64,000 bases of DNA from Streptomyces griseoviridis (GTDB taxonomy: Bacteria > Actinomycetota > Actinomycetes > Streptomycetales > Streptomycetaceae), in NCBI GenBank assembly GCA_014649155.1, contig BMSM01000028.1:1-64000 (forward strand). Reading direction: 5' to 3'. The notes beneath the pieces are model-generated. The model was not told where the DNA came from and ran no database searches. It saw only the letters and a program-made list of their open reading frames with translations. The position numbers were made by a program, and so were the translations under genes. Shown piece after piece: positions 56,216 to 64,000 of the stretch; positions within the stretch are counted from its first letter, which is position 1, and every line of letters starts with the position of its first letter.

Positions 56216-57861
56216 GCGCATCAGCCGTCCACAGCCTGTGGACAACGGCGGCCGATCCGATCGCGAAGATCGACGCGCCGAAGATCGAGTACGGGCAGCT
56301 CTCCCCGGTCCTGATCGTCGTGGGAGCGGCGATCGTCGGGGTGCTGGTCGAGGCGTTCGTCCCGCGCAGGTCCCGCTACTACGCGCAGATGTTCGTCGCC
56401 GTCGTCGCGCTCGTCGCCGCCTTCGCCGCGGTCGTCGCGCTCGCGGCCGGCGGCTACGGCACCACCAAGGCGCACATCGCCGCGATGGGCGCGATCGCCG
56501 TCGACGGACCGGCCCTGTTCCTCCAGGGCACCATCCTGCTGGCGGGTCTGGTCGGCCTGTTCACCTTCGCCGAACGACGCCTCGACCCGGCGGCGCACGG
56601 CAACCGCGTGGACTCCTTCGCCGCGCAGGCCGCCTCCGTGCCGGGCAGCGAGGGCGAGCAGAAGGCGGTGAAGGCCGGGTTCACCACCACCGAGGTGTTC
56701 CCGCTGCTGCTGTTCGCGGTCACCGGCATGCTGGTCTTCCCGGCCGCCAACGACCTGCTGACGCTCTTCGTCGCCCTGGAGGTCTTCTCCCTCCCGCTGT
56801 ACCTGCTGTGCGCGCTGGCCCGCCGCAAGCGGCTGATGTCGCAGGAGGCCGCGGTCAAGTACTTCCTGCTCGGCGCGTTCGCCTCCGCGTTCACCCTGTT
56901 CGGCATCGCCCTGCTCTACGGCTACGCGGGCTCGATGTCCTACGGCGTGATCGCCAAGGTCGTCGACGGGTCGGTCACCGAGGTCACCCCGGCACTCGCC
57001 GACACCATGGGCAACGACGCGCTGCTCCTGATCGGGGCCGCGCTGATCGTCATGGGCCTGCTGTTCAAGGTGGGCGCGGTGCCGTTCCACATGTGGACGC
57101 CGGACGTCTACCAGGGCGCGCCGACCCCGGTCACCGGCTTCATGGCGGCGGCCACCAAGGTGGCGGCCTTCGGCGCGCTGCTGCGCATCCTCTACGTCGT
57201 CCTGCCCGGCCTGCGCTGGGACTGGCGGCCGGTGATGTGGAGCGTGGCGATCGTCACCATGCTGGGCGGCGCGATCGTCGCGATCACCCAGACCGACATC
57301 AAGCGGCTGCTGGCGTACTCGTCGATCGCGCACGCCGGGTTCATCCTGGCGGGCGTCATCGCCACCACCCCGGAGGGCGTCTCCTCCGTCCTCTTCTACC
57401 TGGCGGCGTACTCCTTCGTCACCATCGGCGCGTTCGCGGTGGTCACCTTGGTCCGGGACCCGGGCGGGGAGGCGACGCACCTGTCGAAGTGGGCGGGGCT
57501 GGGCCGCAGGTCGCCGCTGGTCGCGGCGGTGTTCGCGGTGTTCCTGCTGGCCTTCGCGGGTATCCCGCTGACCTCGGGCTTCGCGGGCAAGTTCGCCGTG
57601 TTCAAGGCGGCGGCGGAGGGCGGCGCGGCGCCGCTCGTGGTGATCGGCGTGATCTCCTCGGCGATCGCGGCGTTCTTCTACATCCGGGTGATCGTCCTGA
57701 TGTTCTTCAGCGAGCCCCGGCCGGAGGGCCCGACCGTCGCGGTGCCGTCGCCGCTGACGATGACGGCGATCGGCGTGGGCGTGGCGGTCACGGTGGTGCT
57801 CGGTGTGGCACCGCAGTACTTCCTTGACCTCGCCGGTCAGGCGGGCGTCTTCGTACGCTGA
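56212..57861 (+). CDS. nuoN: NADH:quinone oxidoreductase subunit N
   Basis: The 549-residue antiporter-like subunit completes the membrane arm. FVALEVFSLPLYLLCALAR near residue 185 and FKVGAVPFHMWTPDVYQGAP near 285 carry the conserved charged residues. GTG 56212 overlaps the nuoM stop. Its first codons contain a DnaA-box palindrome (56227-56245). A strong terminator follows. Confidence 0.97.
   Translation: MSASAVHSLWTTAADPIAKIDAPKIEYGQLSPVLIVVGAAIVGVLVEAFVPRRSRYYAQMFVAVVALVAAFAAVVALAAGGYGTTKAHIAAMGAIAVDGPALFLQGTILLAGLVGLFTFAERRLDPAAHGNRVDSFAAQAASVPGSEGEQKAVKAGFTTTEVFPLLLFAVTGMLVFPAANDLLTLFVALEVFSLPLYLLCALARRKRLMSQEAAVKYFLLGAFASAFTLFGIALLYGYAGSMSYGVIAKVVDGSVTEVTPALADTMGNDALLLIGAALIVMGLLFKVGAVPFHMWTPDVYQGAPTPVTGFMAAATKVAAFGALLRILYVVLPGLRWDWRPVMWSVAIVTMLGGAIVAITQTDIKRLLAYSSIAHAGFILAGVIATTPEGVSSVLFYLAAYSFVTIGAFAVVTLVRDPGGEATHLSKWAGLGRRSPLVAAVFAVFLLAFAGIPLTSGFAGKFAVFKAAAEGGAAPLVVIGVISSAIAAFFYIRVIVLMFFSEPRPEGPTVAVPSPLTMTAIGVGVAVTVVLGVAPQYFLDLAGQAGVFVR
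56227..56245. other. Palindromic DnaA-box pair in the first codons of nuoN
   Basis: GTCCACAG-C-CTGTGGAC is a perfect 17-base palindrome. Its right half plus two bases gives TGTGGACAA, a perfect DnaA box; the left half matches the box at seven of nine positions. Confidence 0.55.
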
Positions 57862-57882
57862 CCCACGGCCCACGGCCCACGG
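57862..57882 (+). repeat. Three tandem CCCACGG heptamers after nuoN
   Basis: CCCACGG is repeated three times without interruption, beginning directly after the nuoN stop codon and ahead of the operon terminator. Confidence 0.85.
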
Positions 57883-57893
57883 CCTGCGGAACG

Positions 57894-57930
57894 GGGCGGC
57901 CCGGCACACCTCGGGGGTGCCGGGCCGCCC
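57894..57930 (+). terminator. Terminator of the nuo operon
   Basis: GGGCGGCCCGGCAC and GTGCCGGGCCGCCC are a perfect 14-bp inverted repeat around a nine-base loop, starting 32 bases after the nuoN stop. The sequence after it (GTCTGTTCCC) is only mildly T-rich. Confidence 0.85.
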
Positions 57931-57971
57931 GTCTGTTCCCACCGGGCGGACCCCGCGGCATCCGGCCGTCC

Positions 57972-58011
57972 TGTGGACAACTCCGGGGCTGTCGGTGCGG
58001 ACCCCTATCGT
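57972..58011 (+). promoter_or_regulatory. DnaA box and likely promoter of recQ
   Basis: TGTGGACAA at 57972-57980 is a perfect DnaA box. TATCGT at 58006-58011 is a -10 candidate, placing the box at or just upstream of the -35 region. DnaA bound here could influence transcription of the repair helicase gene; this is inference. Confidence 0.45.
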
Positions 58012-58078
58012 GGAGGCAGTGGTCGGAGCGGCGCGAGCGGGCCGGGCAGACGGGGCAGGACGTACGGGGGACAGGACG

Positions 58079-60133
<2,055 letters not shown>

Positions 60134-60210
60134 CCCTTCTCCCGGCGTGGCCCTCACGCGGAGGGGGCAGCGGAGGGGGAGGCGGCGGCGGTCCGGCAGG
60201 GGCGGTCGCC

Positions 60211-61149
60211 TCAGGACAGGGCCGTGAGCCCCGGCGCGAAGGTGATCAGCAGGGGGAGCAGCGGGACCAGGGCGGCCGTCGCCGTCGTCATGGCCCGGTG
60301 GCGGCGGCCCAGGCGGGGCTGCGGCTCCAGCAGCCGGTCGACCCGTTCGCCGAGGAGACGGTGGCTGGAGGCGCAGGACAGGACGCCCCGGTGCTGGTTC
60401 AGCTCGATCAGGGCGAGGGCCGTGGTCAGGTGACCGCAGCGCCGGGAGGCGGTGTCGTCGGCGGCCAGCTCCACCAGGCGGTGGGTCTGGTCGCAGAAGT
60501 GGGCGAAGAGCGGGATACGGGGGAATCCGGTGGCCAACGCGGTGGAGAGGTGCAGCAGCCAGTCGTGGCGGGCGCGGGCGTGGCCGCGCTCATGGGTGAG
60601 GACGGCGTCGATCTGGTGGTCGGTGAGACGCTGCAGGGCCCCGGTGGTGACGATCAGCTGGGGCGGGCTGCCGGGCAGCCACCAGGCGTCCGGGTACTCG
60701 TCCTCCAGCACGAGGAGGGGGCCGCGCGCGGCCGGGAGCCCGGCGGGCAGGTCGGGGGCGCGCTCGCGCAGATGCGAGCGGGCGCGGGCGCGGCGCCGGC
60801 GGGCCTCGACCAGTTCCCGGGCGAGCATGGCGGTCGTCCAAGCGGCCCCGCAGGCCAGCAGCAGGGTGAGGACCGTCGCCCAGGGCGGGCCCGCGGACAG
60901 GTCGTACGCCTCGGTCACCGCGGGCGGCGCCGGGGCGAAGAGCTGGGCGCGGACCGTGCCGAAGACGGCGGCGGCACCCAGCGCCAGGGCCGTCAGACAG
61001 CACAGCAGGACGGTCGCGACCAGGCACTGCCACACCCACAGGGCGACCACGGGGTCGCGTTCCGGCCAGGCGGCCCGGGTCAGCGCGCGGGGCGCCGGCA
61101 CGGCGGCGGTCAGGGCGACGACGCTCAGCAGGATGAGGCTGACGGTCAT
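60211..61149 (-). CDS. M56-family (BlaR1/MecR1-type) membrane metallopeptidase, 312 aa
   Basis: The protein has four membrane helices (near 2-16, 36-65, 92-110 and 282-302) and the zinc site HERGH at residues 186-190 in LTHERGHARARHD; the third ligand is probably in LVELAADDTA. Unlike BlaR1 it lacks the penicillin-binding sensor domain. Members normally pair with a BlaI/MecI repressor, but none is encoded next to it here. AGTATG (61238-61243, minus strand CATACT) is a -10 candidate. Role unknown. Confidence 0.85.
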   Translation of the reverse strand: MTVSLILLSVVALTAAVPAPRALTRAAWPERDPVVALWVWQCLVATVLLCCLTALALGAAAVFGTVRAQLFAPAPPAVTEAYDLSAGPPWATVLTLLLACGAAWTTAMLARELVEARRRRARARSHLRERAPDLPAGLPAARGPLLVLEDEYPDAWWLPGSPPQLIVTTGALQRLTDHQIDAVLTHERGHARARHDWLLHLSTALATGFPRIPLFAHFCDQTHRLVELAADDTASRRCGHLTTALALIELNQHRGVLSCASSHRLLGERVDRLLEPQPRLGRRHRAMTTATAALVPLLPLLITFAPGLTALS

Positions 61150-61356
61150 GCCACGGGCTCCGGTTCCTGGGGGGACGGGCGGCTCGGCTCTGGCTCGTGC
61201 GGGCGAGCGCGCAGGGGCGCCCGCGCCGCTCGTCGCCAGTATGACGGTGCGGGGCGGTGCGAGTCAGGTGCCGTGGGCGATCGAACACGCCCGACCGCGC
61301 GGTGAACGCCGGGCACGGGTCCGGCACCGGCCTCTTCGCGCCCCGCCGGCGGCCCC

Positions 61357-61696
61357 GCCGGACCGGGACCACCCGCTCCGTGAGGCCGGAGCCATCCGTC
61401 CCGTGGGGCCGGGACCGCCCGTCCCGTCGAGCCGGGACCGCCCGTCCCGTCGTCTCGTCAGGCCGGGACCGCCCGTCCCGTGGGGCCGTCAGGCCGGGAC
61501 CGTTCGTCCCGTGGGGCCGGGACCGTTCGTCCCGTCAGGCCGGGACCACCCGTCCCGTGAGGCCCGAGCCATCCGTCCCGTCGGGCCGGGACCGCCCGGC
61601 CCGTCGTCCCGTCGGGCCGGGACCGCCCGGCCCGTCGTCCCGTCGGGCCGGGACCGCCCGTCCCGTCGTCTCGTCAGGCCGGGATCACCCGACCCG
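61357..61696. repeat. Array of about twelve 23-bp palindromic repeats
   Basis: The unit is close to GGCCGGGACCGCCCGTCCCG plus three variable bases. Copies start near 61360, 61407, 61430, 61461, 61491, 61514, 61537, 61560, 61583, 61613, 61644 and 61677. Some carry an extra octamer (CGTCTCGT or CGTCCCGT), giving a 31-bp unit. Within each unit CGGGAC and GTCCCG can pair around a five-base loop, so the array is a row of small hairpins. It fills the gap between the M56 peptidase promoter and the end of the fumarylacetoacetase gene; the last unit overlaps that gene's final codons. Confidence 0.85.
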
Positions 61697-62885
61697 TCAC
61701 CTCGCCCAGGCCGACCCGGGTCCCGTCCGGGCCGGGGGCCCATGCCGACAGGGTGACGACGTCACCGTCCTCCAGGAAGGTCCGCTTGCCGTCGGGGAGT
61801 TCGAGCGGGTCGCGGCCGTTCCAGGTCAGCTCCAGCAGGGACCCCCGCTCCCGCTCGGCGGGACCGCTCACGGTGCCCGAGCCGTACAGGTCGCCGGTGC
61901 GCAGTGAAGCGCCGTTGACGGTCAGGTGGGCCAGCTGCTGGGCGGCCGTCCAGTACATGGTGGAGAAGGGCGGTTCGGAGACGACATGGCCGTTGACGGC
62001 GACGGAGATCCGCAGGTCGTAGCCGCTCGGCTCGGTGTCGGTGTCGTCGAGGTAGGGCAGCAGCGGGTGGGTCCGCTCCGGCGGTGCGGTGCGGGCGTCC
62101 TCCAGGGCGTCGAGCGGGGTGATCCAGGCGGCGACCGAGGTGGCGAAGGACTTCCCGAGGAAAGGGCCGAGGGGGACGTACTCCCAGGCCTGGATGTCCC
62201 GGGCCGACCAGTCGTTCAGGAGGCAGAGGCCGAAGACGTGCTCGCGCCAGTCGCGGAGCGGGACCGGCCGGCCGGGCTCGCTCGGGGTCCCGACCACGAA
62301 ACCGACCTCGGCCTCGATGTCCAGGCGCACGGACGGGCCGAAGACGGGCGCCGGGTCGGCGGGTGACCTGCGCTGCCCGGAGGGCCGGATGACGTCGGTG
62401 CCCGACACCACGACCGTGCCGGCGCGGCCGTGGTAGCCGATCGGCAGGTGCTTCCAGTTCGGGGTGAGGGAGTCCGCGGCGTCCGGGCGGAAGATGCGGC
62501 CGACGTTCCGGGCGTGGTTCTCCGAGGCGTAGAAGTCGACGTAGTCGGCCACCTCGAACGGCAGGTGGAGGGTGACCGAGGAGAGGGGGCGCAGGAGCGG
62601 GGCGAGGGTCTCGCGGTGAGCGGGGACCGTGACCCAGGCGGTCAGCGCGCGGCGTACGTCGGACCAGGCGGTGCGGCCGGCGGCCAGCAGCGGGTTGAGG
62701 GTGGGCCGGGCGAGCAGGTCCGCGTAGGGCGAGCCGAGGGCGCGGGCGGCGGCTCCCGCGTCGAGGGCGTGGTCGCCCAGCCGGACGCCCACCGTCCGCT
62801 CCCGCTCGCCCGGGATCGAGAACACGCCGTAGGGGAGGTTGTGCGGGCCGAAGGGGTCGCCTTCGGGGACGTCGAAGGGGGGCAT
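61674..62885 (-). CDS. fahA: Fumarylacetoacetase
   Basis: The 403-residue enzyme hydrolyses fumarylacetoacetate to fumarate and acetoacetate at the end of tyrosine catabolism. It opens with FDVPEGDPFGPHNLPYGVFS. YVDFYASENHARNVGRIFRP contains the first metal and catalytic residues, RLDIEAEVGFVVG near 195 the metal-binding glutamates, and NDWSARDIQAWEYVPLGPFL near 229 the aspartate and arginine. The C-terminal codons lie inside the palindromic repeat array. No other tyrosine-catabolism gene is in the window. Confidence 0.93.
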   Translation of the reverse strand: MPPFDVPEGDPFGPHNLPYGVFSIPGERERTVGVRLGDHALDAGAAARALGSPYADLLARPTLNPLLAAGRTAWSDVRRALTAWVTVPAHRETLAPLLRPLSSVTLHLPFEVADYVDFYASENHARNVGRIFRPDAADSLTPNWKHLPIGYHGRAGTVVVSGTDVIRPSGQRRSPADPAPVFGPSVRLDIEAEVGFVVGTPSEPGRPVPLRDWREHVFGLCLLNDWSARDIQAWEYVPLGPFLGKSFATSVAAWITPLDALEDARTAPPERTHPLLPYLDDTDTEPSGYDLRISVAVNGHVVSEPPFSTMYWTAAQQLAHLTVNGASLRTGDLYGSGTVSGPAERERGSLLELTWNGRDPLELPDGKRTFLEDGDVVTLSAWAPGPDGTRVGLGEVTGRVIPA

Positions 62886-63197
62886 GGACGGTGCCTCGCT
62901 TTCGTACTCGGCGATGGGCCGCGCGGTGGGCGCGGCGCATCGTCTGTGCCGGTCGTCTGTGCCGGGTGTTCCGTGGCCGGGGCACACGTTACGTCCGCCG
63001 GGGCGTGCCGGGGCAGAGCGCCGGGCGCCCGTGGGTGAGGGGCGGACGGGGCGCCGGACGCGATGGCCGGGAGGTAGCGCTCCGCTTCCGCTTGTGTGCG
63101 GGACGTTGTCCACGGGCCGGTCCGCAATCTTGACGGAGCGGTGCGAACGGGGAGACTCTGGACGGGTGCCGGAAGGCCTCGGGGAGAGGGCGTACCG
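62886..63197. promoter_or_regulatory. Divergent intergenic region with a promoter and a near-DnaA box
   Basis: The 312-base gap separates fumarylacetoacetase from the aminotransferase gene. TTGACG (63130-63135) and GAGACT (63152-63157), 16 bases apart, form a plausible promoter for the latter. TTGTCCACG (63106-63114) is an eight-of-nine DnaA box just upstream. No coding frame was seen. Confidence 0.45.
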
Positions 63198-64000
63198 ATG
63201 GCACGCCAGGGGGAGCGGATGGCCATGGGGGAGGCCGGTCCGGGTTCGGTGCCGTCGCATGCCAGGCCGGGACGGCCGGCGCGGGCCATGCGCGACAGAC
63301 TCGGCCGGGAGTGCGTGTACGTACCGTCGTGCCGGCTCGGCATGTACGCGGCGCTGCGGCACTGGTGCCCGCCGGGCGGCCGGGTGCTGATGTCGCCGGT
63401 CAACGACGACGTCATCTTCTTCGTCGTCCTGGCGGCCGGGCTGCGGCCGGTGCAGGCACCGCTGAAGCCGTGGGACGCGTCCCTCGACCTCGACGCCGTG
63501 CCCGAGGGGACCTGGGGTTCGCTGTCCGCCGTGCTGACGACCAACCTGTACGGGAATCCCGACCCGGCTCCCGGACTGCGGGCGCGCTGCGACGCGCTGG
63601 GCATCCCGCTGTTCGAGGACGCGGCGCACGCGATCGGCGGCGAGGTGGGGGGCCGGCCGGTCGGGACCTGGGGCGACGCGTCCTTCTTCAGCCTGTCCAA
63701 GCATGTCGGGGCGCACGCCGGGGGCATCCTCGCGGTCGCCGACCCGGGGGTGCGGGACCTGCTGGCGCAGGCCTGCGAGGACCTGCTGGCGCCGCGCCGG
63801 ACCACGGCCGAACTGGCCTACGCGGTGCGGCCGTACGCGGAGGCCGCCGTGCGGGGGCTGGGGCTGCGGCGGGCCGCGTGGGCGGTGCTGCGGAGGCTCG
63901 GTACGGCCGAGCGCGAGGAGATCCGGATGCCGCTGCGCCCCGAGGCGCTGGCCCGCGCGGTCGCCGCCGCGCCCGGCCTCGACGCGCACGACCCCTGGGT
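63198..64000 (+). CDS. DegT/DnrJ/EryC1/StrS-family aminotransferase, 5' part
   Basis: The frame runs off the right edge after 267 codons. GGGGAGAGGG seven bases before ATG 63198 is a clear ribosome site. The PLP fold type I pattern of sugar aminotransferases is visible: YVPSCRLGMYAALRHWC, LTTNLYGNPDPAPGLR, the cofactor aspartate in FEDAAHAIGGEVGG, and the Schiff-base lysine in FFSLSKHVGAHAGGI. Such enzymes aminate keto-sugars on nucleotide or lipid carriers. The substrate cannot be told without the rest of the gene and its neighbours. Confidence 0.85.
   Translation, partial: MARQGERMAMGEAGPGSVPSHARPGRPARAMRDRLGRECVYVPSCRLGMYAALRHWCPPGGRVLMSPVNDDVIFFVVLAAGLRPVQAPLKPWDASLDLDAVPEGTWGSLSAVLTTNLYGNPDPAPGLRARCDALGIPLFEDAAHAIGGEVGGRPVGTWGDASFFSLSKHVGAHAGGILAVADPGVRDLLAQACEDLLAPRRTTAELAYAVRPYAEAAVRGLGLRRAAWAVLRRLGTAEREEIRMPLRPEALARAVAAAPGLDAHDPW

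Noticed and set aside
61357..61696. CRISPR array.
   Set aside because: Units are contiguous or differ by a fixed octamer; there are no unique spacers and no cas genes.
61257..61907. Plus-strand frames through the palindromic array that read as Arg/Pro/Gly repeats.
   Set aside because: All frames are open because of the repeat composition, there is no ribosome site, and no protein family is matched.
61674..63989. A 771-codon minus-strand frame extending fumarylacetoacetase upstream.
   Set aside because: The family start is at 62885. The extension is antisense to the aminotransferase gene on the plus strand.

Overview
The window is a stretch of the chromosome of a Streptomyces species or very close relative. 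The sequence is about 70-72 % G+C, GTG starts and four-base ATGA/GTGA stop-start overlaps are common, and the genome uses the futalosine route to menaquinone. From memory, the gene order matches the S. coelicolor core region around SCO4468-SCO4580 (hemL, the resABC/ccdA cluster, mqnL-mqnP-mqnM, mqnE, mqnA, mqnC, menG, nuoA-N, recQ). No tRNA, rRNA, CRISPR array, intact insertion sequence or secondary-metabolite cluster was seen.

Layout. 1-0.7 kb: the last codons of what is probably a tyrosine recombinase and a conserved small hypothetical gene. 1.2-9 kb: hemL and a phosphoglycerate-mutase-like gene, a lipoprotein with a polysaccharide-deacetylase-like fold, then the System II cytochrome c maturation operon (resA, ccdA, resB, ccsA). 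9-16 kb: an MFS efflux gene whose ribosome site lies in a hairpin, then mqnL-mqnP, a broken Uma2 gene, mqnM, an Lrp regulator and mqnE. 16-19.6 kb: a GNAT enzyme, a DUF4229 membrane protein, a cysteine-containing leader peptide in front of a dicarboxylate/cystine-type symporter, and a TetR gene. 19.5-26 kb: a fatty-acid block (MaoC/HtdX-like, FabG4-like, FadA2-like, FadD-like) with palindromic TTAC-type operators, then a methyltransferase and a cold-shock gene with a long leader. 26.7-31 kb: mqnA, a prepilin peptidase, a small SeqA-N/RAMA-domain gene followed by a 39-residue membrane peptide, mqnC and a degenerate amidohydrolase. 31-36 kb: a GH18-like lipoprotein divergent from a three-gene operon (small membrane protein, NodB/NodC-type deacetylase-glycosyltransferase, acyltransferase 3) that looks like a modified-aminoglycan locus. 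36-41 kb: menG, a PASTA protein, a GNAT, a geranylgeranyl-reductase-like flavoprotein, a frameshifted peptide deformylase and an NlpC/P60 hydrolase. 41.6-57.9 kb: the complete 14-gene nuo operon behind a Rex-type operator. 57.9-64 kb: recQ, an M56 membrane peptidase, an array of short palindromic repeats, fumarylacetoacetase and the start of a DegT/DnrJ-type aminotransferase.

How it fits together. Most of the window serves respiration: heme precursor synthesis (hemL), heme attachment to cytochrome c (res/ccd/ccs), seven menaquinone genes plus a candidate side-chain reductase, and NADH:quinone oxidoreductase, which reduces that menaquinone. The accessory material sits between these core blocks. 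The candidates most worth following are the SeqA-N/RAMA plus membrane-peptide locus at 28.4-29.1 kb, the cysteine leader peptide at 17.2 kb, the deacetylase-glycosyltransferase-acyltransferase-GH18 locus at 31-36 kb, and the palindromic repeat array at 61.4-61.7 kb.
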